Source: Sunxiuqinia sp965230765 (GTDB lineage Bacteria > Bacteroidota > Bacteroidia > Bacteroidales > Prolixibacteraceae). From it: a stretch of DNA of 64,000 nucleotides. Both the position numbers and the translations under genes were made by a program. Within the stretch, counting starts at the first letter, position 1; every line of letters begins with the position of its first letter. The notes under the pieces were generated by a model. It worked only from the letters and a program-made list of their open reading frames with translations. It was not told the origin of the DNA and did not search any database. Where the stretch lies: assembly GCA_965230765.1 (NCBI GenBank), contig CBDDLR010000002.1, positions 806,001 to 870,000 of the forward strand, given 5' to 3'. Below, piece by piece: positions 52,203 to 60,436 of this stretch.

Positions 52203-53669
52203 ATGAATAACACAACACAAAAAATATCAATCGGTGAAAAAATAGGTTACAGTTTGGGCGACCTTTCTGCCAACCTTATTTTTCAAACCTTAATGACCTT
52301 TTTGGCATTTTTCTACACCGATGTTTACAAAATACCTCCGGCAACAGCTTCGGTAATTATTTTTGCAGGAGGAATGACCGGAGCATTTTTCAATCCAATT
52401 ATGGGTACCATTGCCGACCGTACCAACACCCGGTGGGGAAAGTTTCGCCCCTGGATTTTATGGACCTCGGTACCATTTGGAGTAATTGCCCTGCTTGCAT
52501 TTAGCACGCCCAATTTTAGTCCAAACGGAAAAATTGTTTATGCCTTGGTCACTTATATTCTGCTTGTGTTGGTTTATTCGGCAAACAACTTGCCCTATGC
52601 TGCCCTAAGTGGTGTGTTAACTGGCGATATGGCTGAACGAAACAGCATTTCATCCTACCGCTTTGTAGCCGTAATGGTGGCACAGTTTGTTGTACAGGCT
52701 CTGCTGCTGCCACTGGTTTTAATTATGGGCGATGGAGACAAAACAAAAGGCTTTGAGTCAGTAATGGGAATTTTTGCTGCTGTGGGTGTGGTATTCTTGC
52801 TTATTTCATTTGCATCAACAAGGGAGCGGGTAAATCCCACAAACGAGCAAAAATCAAGTGTGAGGCAGGATTTGGCCGATCTTTTTAAAAACAAACCCTG
52901 GATAGCCATACTTATTTTAACGATTTTCATTTTTATAACCCTGGCTTTAAAGGGTGGAATGTATGTATATTATTTCGAGAATTATTTAAGCACACAACAC
53001 CTTAGCGATTTTCTTCAGAATATTGGTTTTAATGGTTTTATTGATGGACTGAACAATTTTCTAACCGGAATTGGACTGGCAGGTTTTCATTGGCCCGAAG
53101 ATGCTGCAACCTCAGGCTTCAGCTTGTTTAATGCCGGCGGTATAATCTTTATGATTGTTGGAATTGCTTTTTCAAAAAAGCTGGCCGATAAATATGGCAA
53201 ACGCGATGTGTTTGGAATCGCTCTGTTTTTTTCAACGATGTGTTTGCTCGCCTTCTGGTTTTATGTCCCTACATCAATTGGTCTGGTTTTTATTAGTCAG
53301 ATATTACACGGCTTTTTCTACGGTGTAACCATACCCTTACTGTGGGCAATGATTGCAGATGTGGCCGACTATTCGGAATGGAAAAATAACCGACGTGCAA
53401 CAGCCATTATTTTTTCAGCAATGATTTTTGGACTAAAAGCAGGATTAAGTATTGGAGGTGCGTTGGTTGCAGGGATTTTAGCTGGTTTTGGCTACGACGA
53501 GAACCTTGCCGAACAACTTCCCGCCGCAATTAACGGAATAAAACTATCGGTAAGTGTTTTCCCAACTATTACTTTTTTAATTGGCGTTGCCTGCCTTTTC
53601 TTTTACGACATTAACAAGAAAAAAGAGGTGCAAATTGAAGAGGAACTAAAGGCAAGGAGGAATTCATAA
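52203..53669 (+). CDS. MFS transporter, glycoside-pentoside-hexuronide (GPH):cation symporter
   Basis: Inner-membrane uptake of xylose oligomers. The 488-residue protein has twelve helices with GPH landmarks: GEKIGYSLGDLSANLIFQ at the N-terminus, GTIADRTNTRWGKFRPWILW after helix two, NNLPYAALSGVLTGDMAERN and the second-half ADVADYSEWKNNRRATAI motif. An insert of about 45 residues between helices seven and eight (the NYLSTQHLSDFLQN to GLAGFHWPEDAA part) is longer than in most members. Probably Na+- or H+-coupled. Its stop overlaps the next ATG by one base. Confidence 0.9.
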   Translation: MNNTTQKISIGEKIGYSLGDLSANLIFQTLMTFLAFFYTDVYKIPPATASVIIFAGGMTGAFFNPIMGTIADRTNTRWGKFRPWILWTSVPFGVIALLAFSTPNFSPNGKIVYALVTYILLVLVYSANNLPYAALSGVLTGDMAERNSISSYRFVAVMVAQFVVQALLLPLVLIMGDGDKTKGFESVMGIFAAVGVVFLLISFASTRERVNPTNEQKSSVRQDLADLFKNKPWIAILILTIFIFITLALKGGMYVYYFENYLSTQHLSDFLQNIGFNGFIDGLNNFLTGIGLAGFHWPEDAATSGFSLFNAGGIIFMIVGIAFSKKLADKYGKRDVFGIALFFSTMCLLAFWFYVPTSIGLVFISQILHGFFYGVTIPLLWAMIADVADYSEWKNNRRATAIIFSAMIFGLKAGLSIGGALVAGILAGFGYDENLAEQLPAAINGIKLSVSVFPTITFLIGVACLFFYDINKKKEVQIEEELKARRNS

Positions 53670-54817
53670 TGACATTAAAATCAATCATGACAACAAGAAA
53701 TACATTCAGCATTTTTTTATTGGCGATGGCTATACTTTTTGCATCCTGTTCTGTTAATAAACAAACAAAATTAGGTTTAAAAGATGCCCTCAAGGAAAAG
53801 TATTATGTAGGAGCAGCTTTAAACGAAGCTCAATTAATGGAAACCGATGTGGAAGCGGTGAAAGTGGTAAAAAAACACTTCAATTCCATTGTTGCTGAAA
53901 ACTGCATGAAAAGCGAAGTTATTCAACCTGAAGAGGGAAAATTTGATTTCAGGCAAGCCGATAAGCTTGTAGAGCTTGGTGAGAAAAACAATATGTACAT
54001 TGTGGGCCACGTACTTATTTGGCACTCGCAGGCACCGGCATGGTTTTTTGTGGATGAAGAGGGAAATGATGTGAGTCGCGAGGTGTTGATTGAACGCATG
54101 AAAACGCACATTACAACTGTTGTTACACGTTATAAAGGCCGTGTGCATTGCTGGGATGTAGTTAACGAAGCCATTAACGACGATGGTAACTGGCGCGAAA
54201 GCAAATTCTACCAGATTATTGGTGAAGAATACATTAGTCTGGCATTTAAATTTGCACAGGAAGCTGACCCCGAAGCTGAGCTTTTGTACAACGACTATTC
54301 AATGACCCGCCCTGAGCGAAGAGCAACTGTACTGAAAATGGTTGAAAATTTAAAAGCAGAGGGCTTAAAAATAAGTGGTGTTGGAATGCAGGCGCATATT
54401 CAACTATCAGCTCCAACTGTTGACGAATTTGAGGAAAGTATACTCGCCTTTTCAAAAGCAGGATTGGATGTGCACATTACCGAACTGGATGTAACTGTTT
54501 TGCCTTTTACACAGGAAATGATTGGTGCCGATATTTCGCTTGATATTGAATACCAGAAATCTATAAATCCGTACATAAATGGCTTGCCCTATTCGGCAAG
54601 CCAGGCATTTACCCAGCGTTACCTTAGTTTGTACAAGTTGTTTATGAAACACAGCGACAAAGTAAAACGAGTTACTGTTTGGGGTGTTAACGATGCCCAA
54701 ACCTGGCGCAATTACTGGCCGGTTAAAGGACGTACCGACTATCCGCTCCTATTCGATAGAAACAACCAGGCAAAACCTGTTGTTGATGAAATTATAAAAG
54801 CAGCAAAAAAACAATAG
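53669..54817 (+). CDS. Periplasmic endo-1,4-beta-xylanase, GH10
   Basis: A 382-residue GH10 enzyme that trims xylo-oligosaccharides. Signal peptide with lipobox ILFASC followed by SVNKQTK, which lacks the acidic surface-export residues, so a periplasmic-facing lipoprotein is predicted. Catalytic residues: Glu167 (acid/base, DVVNEAIND) and Glu272 (nucleophile, HITELDVT); HVLIWHSQAPAWFF and GVGMQAHI are conserved. The ATG at 53669 overlaps the transporter stop (TAATG) and has AGGAGG at 53655-53660, so it is preferred over the internal ATG at 53687. Confidence 0.93.
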   Translation: MTLKSIMTTRNTFSIFLLAMAILFASCSVNKQTKLGLKDALKEKYYVGAALNEAQLMETDVEAVKVVKKHFNSIVAENCMKSEVIQPEEGKFDFRQADKLVELGEKNNMYIVGHVLIWHSQAPAWFFVDEEGNDVSREVLIERMKTHITTVVTRYKGRVHCWDVVNEAINDDGNWRESKFYQIIGEEYISLAFKFAQEADPEAELLYNDYSMTRPERRATVLKMVENLKAEGLKISGVGMQAHIQLSAPTVDEFEESILAFSKAGLDVHITELDVTVLPFTQEMIGADISLDIEYQKSINPYINGLPYSASQAFTQRYLSLYKLFMKHSDKVKRVTVWGVNDAQTWRNYWPVKGRTDYPLLFDRNNQAKPVVDEIIKAAKKQ

Positions 54818-54831
54818 TTAAAGTTCAAAAT

Positions 54832-55797
54832 ATGAAACCTAGATATTTAGTGCCACATTTATACACGGCCGACCCGGCTGCACATGTTTTTAACAGGCGG
54901 ATTTATATTTACCCATCGCACGACATTGAATCGGGAATACCCGAAAACGATAATGGTGACCATTTCGACATGCGCGATTACCACGTTTTTTCAATGGATT
55001 CGATTGATGGCGAGGTTACCGACCACGGAAACGTTTTGGATGTAAAAGATATTCCATGGGCAGGACGCCAACTTTGGGACAGCGATTGTGCGCACAAAAA
55101 CGGTAAATACTATCTCTATTTTCCGCTAAAAGATAAAACCGATATTTTCAGAATTGGCGTAGCTGTTAGCAATAAACCAGAGGGCCCTTTTATTCCTGAA
55201 GAATACCCCATGGACGGAAGCTACAGCATTGACCCCTGTGTTTTTGAAGATGAAGACGGAAAGCATTTTATGTACTTTGGTGGCATTTGGGGCGGGCAAT
55301 TGCAGCGCTACCGCAACAATAAAGCACAGGGATGTGGTGCTGAGCCTGCAGATATTGAACCAGCACTTTGTGCAAAAGTTGCCCGTTTGAGCGACGATAT
55401 GCTTGAGTTTGCCGAGGAACCAAAAGATTTGGAAATACGGGATGAAAATTGTAAACTGTTAACAGCAGGCGACCACGACCGTCGCTTTTTTGAAGCCTCG
55501 TGGATGCACAAATACAAAGGCAAATACTATTTCACTTATTCAACCGGCAATACGCATAAACTATGTTATGCAACTGGCGATTCACCTTATGGGCCATTCA
55601 CATACCAAGGGGTAATTTTAACACCTGTTGTTGGTTGGACAACGCATCATTCAATTGTAGAATTTGAAGGTAAATGGTATTTATTCTATCACGACTGCAA
55701 ACCATCGGGCGGAAAAACATGGTTGCGTAGTATGAAAGTGGTTGAACTGGAATACAACGAAGATGGAAGCATAAAAACATTAGAAGGTAAAGCATAA
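54832..55797 (+). CDS. Cytoplasmic GH43 glycosidase (beta-xylosidase/arabinofuranosidase)
   Basis: A 321-residue five-bladed propeller with the GH43 catalytic triad: base Asp14 (YTADPAAHVF), pKa-modulating Asp134 (SYSIDPCVFED) and acid Glu221 (RFFEASWMHKYKGKYY). There is no signal peptide, so it acts in the cytoplasm on oligomers brought in by the neighbouring symporter, releasing xylose and/or arabinose. Closest in look to the compact GH43_1-type enzymes. Last gene of the PUL; no clear terminator follows. Confidence 0.88.
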   Translation: MKPRYLVPHLYTADPAAHVFNRRIYIYPSHDIESGIPENDNGDHFDMRDYHVFSMDSIDGEVTDHGNVLDVKDIPWAGRQLWDSDCAHKNGKYYLYFPLKDKTDIFRIGVAVSNKPEGPFIPEEYPMDGSYSIDPCVFEDEDGKHFMYFGGIWGGQLQRYRNNKAQGCGAEPADIEPALCAKVARLSDDMLEFAEEPKDLEIRDENCKLLTAGDHDRRFFEASWMHKYKGKYYFTYSTGNTHKLCYATGDSPYGPFTYQGVILTPVVGWTTHHSIVEFEGKWYLFYHDCKPSGGKTWLRSMKVVELEYNEDGSIKTLEGKA

Positions 55798-56165
55798 AAT
55801 TGAAAACTATAATGAATAATATTCCTGTATTGCCATATTGATTAGAATACCTTCAAAATAACATAATAACATCTATAGGACAATTGAATATATTGATTAT
55901 TTCTGAGTACTCGGTATATGAAGTCCAGCTATGATGGTTATATAAAATCAGATATATGGTTGATAAGTCATATATTGTCAAGGATTTTATGTGAAAATGT
56001 ATAACGTATTTCCTGGCATGGTTCGCCCAATAATTCAATATTAAGTCTGCACTAGTAAAACCGTTTGGGTAAATAGAACACATCAGCCGATGCATTAGAC
56101 TGTGTTTATATGAATAATCGATAAAGCAACTTATAAATACGTCAAAGAAAATGAGTTAATTATGT
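55798..56165. other. AT-rich convergent intergenic region, no gene recognised
   Basis: 368 bases between the 3' ends of the GH43 and LRR genes. It holds one inverted repeat (ATATATG 55952-55958, CATATAT 55969-55975). An 80-codon minus-strand frame (55853-56095) has no recognisable motif and no SD. No terminator with a T-tract was found. It may mark the end of the inserted PUL. Confidence 0.4.
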
Positions 56166-57623
56166 TTACAATTTAAGGGTGCTCTTCGGAAACTTCTTTT
56201 TTAATTGTTTGATGTGCCAGCTATACAACGGGTTACCTTTCAAATTAATCTCAACAAGATTTGGTATTTCGGCAAAATACAAAGGTATTAACGGAAGCTT
56301 ATTATTCTCTAGATTCAAAAATTTTAATGATTTCATCTTTGAAATCGATTTGCTGACTGTTATTACTTCATTGTCAGAAATATTTAACTCTTCTAAATTT
56401 TCTAATTTTAAAATGGTTTCTGGTACATCAGTTATGTGATTATTACTGATATTGAAAGTTTTCAAGCAGTACACATTTGTAAATCCAGCAGGTATTGACT
56501 CAAGCAAGTTATTCTCTATATCAATACTTTTAAGATGTTTACAATTGTTAATTATAATATTTGCATACGCAATTTTGTTTAGACTAAGATTTAGGGTTCT
56601 GAGATTTGGCAAGTTAAACTGCTCCCCTTTTATCTCGGTAATTTTATTGTTATGCAGGTAAAGCTCTTTCAAATTTATTAGATTTCCCATTGAATTGGGA
56701 ACCTTTTTAAGTTGGTTTTGAGAGACATCCAATAAGACTAGTTGCAACATATCCCCCAAAGATTCAGGCAAATACTCGAGTCTGTTTTTGCTTAATACAA
56801 GCTCTTTAAAACCGCTTAGTTTAGTAAAACTTTCAGGTAAGCTAACCATCTGATTATCAGAAATATTGAACTCAATCAGATTGCTCAGGTTTCCAATGTT
56901 CCCAGGTAGCTTTTTCAGCTTATTTTGCTCTAATTTTAAGCTCTTTAAAGCTTTTAAATTTGAAACTGTTTCAGGTAATTCAGAAAGTTCATTCCAGTTT
57001 AAGTCCAGAACTTCCAGGGAAGACAGGTTACCTATTGATTCTGGCAATTCCACAAGCTTATTATTGAATAAATCCAGCTCCTTTAAACTGGACAGACTAC
57101 CCAGCTGATCAGGTAACTCTATTATACTATTCTCTCCTAGCTTCAAGGTCTCCAGCTTAGAACAACTACATACTGCTTCAGGTATTCTTAATATATTGTT
57201 TTCCTGTAAATGCAGACTTTTAATATATTGTAGATTAGATACTGAATTTGGAAGTACGCTTAATTGGTTGTTGTTTAATTCAAGAAACTGTAAATTCTTT
57301 AGCGAAAAAACAACTTCAGGAACTTTGCTAAACTGATTGTATCCAAGCTTAAGTACTTGCAAGTTAGCTAGTTTTGAAATTTTTGCTGGTAGCTCATCCA
57401 ATTTTTTGCCAGTCAAATCAAGTACATAGCACTTCTTACGTGCATACAATGCTTCTTCAATCGATTTATATACTTTGGCTTCTGCAATTTTATCATCTGA
57501 AAGCAAAAATAATTTGTGTTTCTTCTCTTTTCCATATGTGCTATTCACAAAAAACGAAATGAAAAACACAATCAATACCACGTCAACAATCTTACCCATA
57601 TTCCAATTTCTCAAATTAAGCAT
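56166..57623 (-). CDS. Exported leucine-rich-repeat protein
   Basis: A 485-residue protein with an N-terminal hydrophobic segment (about 8-27, VDVVLIVFFISFFVNSTYG) acting as signal or anchor, a short cap region, then about seventeen consecutive 23-residue LRRs (about 70-470) of the pattern LPxxIxxLxxLxxLxLxxNxL, for example LPDQLGSLSSLKELDLFNNK and LPESIGNLSSLEVLDLNWNE. No enzymatic domain. It would form a curved solenoid for protein or glycan binding in the periplasm or at the surface. Flanked by gene-poor AT-rich spacers. Leftward -7-like TATCTTTG at 57669-57676. Confidence 0.85.
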   Translation of the reverse strand: MLNLRNWNMGKIVDVVLIVFFISFFVNSTYGKEKKHKLFLLSDDKIAEAKVYKSIEEALYARKKCYVLDLTGKKLDELPAKISKLANLQVLKLGYNQFSKVPEVVFSLKNLQFLELNNNQLSVLPNSVSNLQYIKSLHLQENNILRIPEAVCSCSKLETLKLGENSIIELPDQLGSLSSLKELDLFNNKLVELPESIGNLSSLEVLDLNWNELSELPETVSNLKALKSLKLEQNKLKKLPGNIGNLSNLIEFNISDNQMVSLPESFTKLSGFKELVLSKNRLEYLPESLGDMLQLVLLDVSQNQLKKVPNSMGNLINLKELYLHNNKITEIKGEQFNLPNLRTLNLSLNKIAYANIIINNCKHLKSIDIENNLLESIPAGFTNVYCLKTFNISNNHITDVPETILKLENLEELNISDNEVITVSKSISKMKSLKFLNLENNKLPLIPLYFAEIPNLVEINLKGNPLYSWHIKQLKKKFPKSTLKL

Positions 57624-57668
57624 TGGTTAATTATAAAAACCATGCCATGATTATATTAAAACAAGGGG

Positions 57669-57676
57669 CAAAGATA
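57669..57676 (-). promoter_or_regulatory. Putative -7 promoter element for the LRR gene
   Basis: Minus-strand TATCTTTG fits TAnnTTTG and gives a leader of about 39 bases. Confidence 0.4.
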
Positions 57677-57784
57677 TTCTTTTTATATAAAGAGACTACT
57701 GAACAGCTAAGCCGTAGATGAAAATTTTCCAATTACATAAAAAGAATCAAGGAGGCTCTCAAAATGAGTTGCAGTTTTATCAAA

Positions 57785-57817
57785 ATGAAAACAGGCATAA
57801 GCGAAGAGCCCATGCCT
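57785..57817 (-). terminator. Possible terminator of the E2-E1-fldA operon
   Basis: On the minus strand AGGCAT(G)...(T)ATGCCT (57793-57817) is followed by GTTTTCATTTT. It lies about 30 bases after the flavodoxin stop. The T-tract is interrupted, so strength is doubtful. Confidence 0.5.
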
Positions 57818-57844
57818 ATTGGTTAATTTGAAATGATAAACTTA

Positions 57845-58354
57845 TTATTTAAACGTGTCAATTATTCGTTTCACCCATTCTTCAATTCTTTTTTTAGAAA
57901 GCCGTGCCTGGTTTTCCTGATCCAAAACCAATCCCATAAACTGGTCACCATCTAATGCTGCGGAAGATTCATATGTGTAATTTTCATTTGCAGTATAAGC
58001 TACAATCTCTGCTCCTCTGGAAGCAAGCAACCTAGCCATAATACCAATACCATCGGCGAAGTTTTCAGGATAGCCAACCTGATCAGCCAGCCCATAAATA
58101 GCCACTTTTTTTCCTTTAAGAGGCATATCTTCCAGGGCAGGTACAAATTCATCCCAATAGTTGGGCAGTTCACCATCAAACCAAGTTGGCACACCAAGGA
58201 TTAGTTGATCAAAGGAGAGAAATTTATCTTCAGTAATTTCCTCTGCATTAACAACTTCCACTAACAATGAATCTCCAATTGCTTCAGCAATTTTTTCACC
58301 TGCCTTGGCTGTTTTATTTGAATTGAAACTATATATTAATGCTGTTTTACTCAT
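57845..58354 (-). CDS. fldA: Flavodoxin
   Basis: A 169-residue FMN-binding electron carrier. The FMN-phosphate loop is IYSFNSNKTAKAG, a variant in which the glycine of the usual TxTGxT is Asn; the 50s-loop LILGVPTWFDGELPNYWDEF and the 90s-loop YGLADQVGYPENFADGIG match long-chain flavodoxins. It is encoded 15 bases behind the fused E1 gene of a 2-oxoacid dehydrogenase and so is co-expressed with it, which is not a standard arrangement. Confidence 0.88.
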   Translation of the reverse strand: MSKTALIYSFNSNKTAKAGEKIAEAIGDSLLVEVVNAEEITEDKFLSFDQLILGVPTWFDGELPNYWDEFVPALEDMPLKGKKVAIYGLADQVGYPENFADGIGIMARLLASRGAEIVAYTANENYTYESSAALDGDQFMGLVLDQENQARLSKKRIEEWVKRIIDTFK

Positions 58355-58369
58355 GTTTTTTCTATTTGA

Positions 58370-60412
58370 TTAGTAGGCGATGATTTCTTTTGCAGCATCA
58401 TAAATTTTGTCTGCATTAGGCAGAATCCTTTTTTCCAGGATCCGGTTAAAACCAACTGGGGTAAATGTAGATCCCAGTCGATGCACAGGTCCATCAAGAT
58501 ACTCAAACGCTTCTTCCATAATCTGGGATGATATTTCAGCCCCAAAACCTGAGTGGACTTTATCTTCATGAACAACCAGCACTTTTCCAATCTTCTTAAC
58601 ACCAGCTAAAATGGCATCCTTGTCAAGCGGAACCAACGATCTTAAATCCAGTACTTCGCATTCAACACCCTCTGCTGAAAGCTTTTCAGCAGCATCGAGG
58701 CACATGTGGGTTGTATTTCCATAAGTGATAATGAAAAGATCCGACCCTTTCCTTCTTGTACGGGCTTTTCCAAATGGCACTTCAAAATCGTCAGGGATTA
58801 CCGTAGCAGCTTTCGGGTCATTATACAAGGCTTTAGGTTCCATGAACATGGTAACGCCCCTGGAACGTATTGATGTACGAAGCAGTCCGGCAGCATCATC
58901 TGCAAAAGAAGGATACACAATCCGAACACCTGGAATAGAAGCCAATGACCCTTCAATAGTTTGAGAATGGTACATTCCGCCCCCAATATACCCACCAGAA
59001 GCTAGCCTAATTGTTATGTTGGGTGAAAACTTACCATTGGTTCTCCAATAGTCGTGGCTGCATTCTACATATTGCTCCATAGCTGGCCAAAAATAATCGG
59101 CAAACTCTGCCCCTTCAACCACTACTCTTATTTTATCATCGAACCGTGACATGCCATTGGCCGTACCAACAATAAAATCTTCAGCAATAGGCGCATTAAA
59201 TACCCTTTCGGGACCAAACTCCTGCTGCATACCTTTAGACACGTTAAAAATGCCCCCTTTGTCTTTATTCGCCATGTCCTGTCCCCAAATAAAAGTATCA
59301 GGATTATGTCGAAACTCGGTCTTCAATGTTTCGTTTAAGGCAGATATCAGCTTTTTCTTCTCTCCATCTTCCGAATGCTTACCATCAATAAATTTTTCCG
59401 GCATATAAGGCTCTGGTAACACAAAGTCTTTATAGCTTTCAGGATCGGGATCTGGAGCATTTAAAGCAACTTTGTGTGCTTTTTTTATGATGTCTTTTGC
59501 CTCTGCTTTTACTGCTTCAATTTCTTCTTCAGAAACTCGTTTATATCGCTTTAGCAACCGCTCATATTTTGCAATCGGATCGTATTCTAGCACATAATTC
59601 CTTTCTGCTTCGGAACGATAAAGTTCATGCTTGTCAGAGTTTGAATGTGAACGCATGCGGATGCAGTTTGCCTGAACAATTACCGGCTCACCAGCTTCCA
59701 ATACGTGTTTTTTAGCTTCCGTTAAAGCATTAATGGAATCAAAAACATCTTTCCCGTTGCAGTGAATAATCCTCAGGTTTTTAAATCCTGTAAAGTTATT
59801 TGCCACTTTCCGGTTGGCGGTCTGGTCTTTCTTAGGAACAGAAATTCCGTAACCGTTATCCTGAAAAACAAATATCACGGGTAATTTTTCATTCGATGCA
59901 CCATTGATTGCTTCATAAACGAATCCTTCTGAAACAGAGGACTCACCTTGAGAGCTTATCGATACTGCTTTTTTATTGTAATATTTAAGTGCCCTTGCAA
60001 CACCAACTGCATGAAGCGTGTGGTTTCCAGTAAGTGAAGAAACGTTGTGGATGTTCCACTCGGTTTTTGCAAAGTGGTTTGACATGTGTCTTCCAGCACT
60101 GGCAATATCTGTAGCTTTTGAAATACCATTCAAGATGATTTCTTCCGCTGTCAAGCCGGCCGAAAGCACGGTCATTAAATCGCGATAATAAGGAAAAAGA
60201 TGGTCAGCTTCTTTTTCAAAAATCTGCCCAATGGCAAGCTGAATAGCATCATGCCCCGCAGACGGTGCATGATAAGACCAGCCTATGGCCTGCTTTAAAT
60301 AGTTTGGGGCCTTGTCATCAATAGCCCGGCCTATAACCAGCAAGCGCAACCAATCCACCAGCTTTTCCTTTGGCGTTGTTTTAATAGAATATACACTAGG
60401 AACTGTAGTCAT
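58370..60412 (-). CDS. 2-oxoacid dehydrogenase E1 component, fused alpha and beta subunits
   Basis: Thiamine-diphosphate-dependent decarboxylation of a 2-oxoacid, probably branched-chain 2-oxoacids. The 680-residue protein joins E1-alpha (about 1-330; SAGHDAIQLAIGQ, GNHTLHAVGVARALKYY, and the ThDP site SQGESSVSEGFVYEAINGAS ... FQDNGYGIS) to E1-beta (about 345-680; NAPIAEDFIVGTANGMSRFD, GGGMYHSQTIEGSLASIPGV, EVLDLRSLVPLDKD, VHEDKVHSGFGAEISSQI). Fusion in one chain is usual in Bacteroidota. E2 is encoded 24 bases upstream; there is no E3 gene in the window. Substrate could also be pyruvate. Confidence 0.9.
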   Translation of the reverse strand: MTTVPSVYSIKTTPKEKLVDWLRLLVIGRAIDDKAPNYLKQAIGWSYHAPSAGHDAIQLAIGQIFEKEADHLFPYYRDLMTVLSAGLTAEEIILNGISKATDIASAGRHMSNHFAKTEWNIHNVSSLTGNHTLHAVGVARALKYYNKKAVSISSQGESSVSEGFVYEAINGASNEKLPVIFVFQDNGYGISVPKKDQTANRKVANNFTGFKNLRIIHCNGKDVFDSINALTEAKKHVLEAGEPVIVQANCIRMRSHSNSDKHELYRSEAERNYVLEYDPIAKYERLLKRYKRVSEEEIEAVKAEAKDIIKKAHKVALNAPDPDPESYKDFVLPEPYMPEKFIDGKHSEDGEKKKLISALNETLKTEFRHNPDTFIWGQDMANKDKGGIFNVSKGMQQEFGPERVFNAPIAEDFIVGTANGMSRFDDKIRVVVEGAEFADYFWPAMEQYVECSHDYWRTNGKFSPNITIRLASGGYIGGGMYHSQTIEGSLASIPGVRIVYPSFADDAAGLLRTSIRSRGVTMFMEPKALYNDPKAATVIPDDFEVPFGKARTRRKGSDLFIITYGNTTHMCLDAAEKLSAEGVECEVLDLRSLVPLDKDAILAGVKKIGKVLVVHEDKVHSGFGAEISSQIMEEAFEYLDGPVHRLGSTFTPVGFNRILEKRILPNADKIYDAAKEIIAY

Positions 60413-60436
60413 ATCTTTTTGGATTTTTTTCTTTAA

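Noticed and set aside
55853..56095. 80-codon minus-strand open frame in the spacer after GH43
   Set aside because: No ribosome-binding site, no motif and odd composition; AT-rich sequence readily gives such frames.
57764..57826. 20-codon open frame after an AGGAGG-like sequence
   Set aside because: Too short, overlaps the likely terminator hairpin of the opposite-strand operon, and the peptide shows no recognisable feature.
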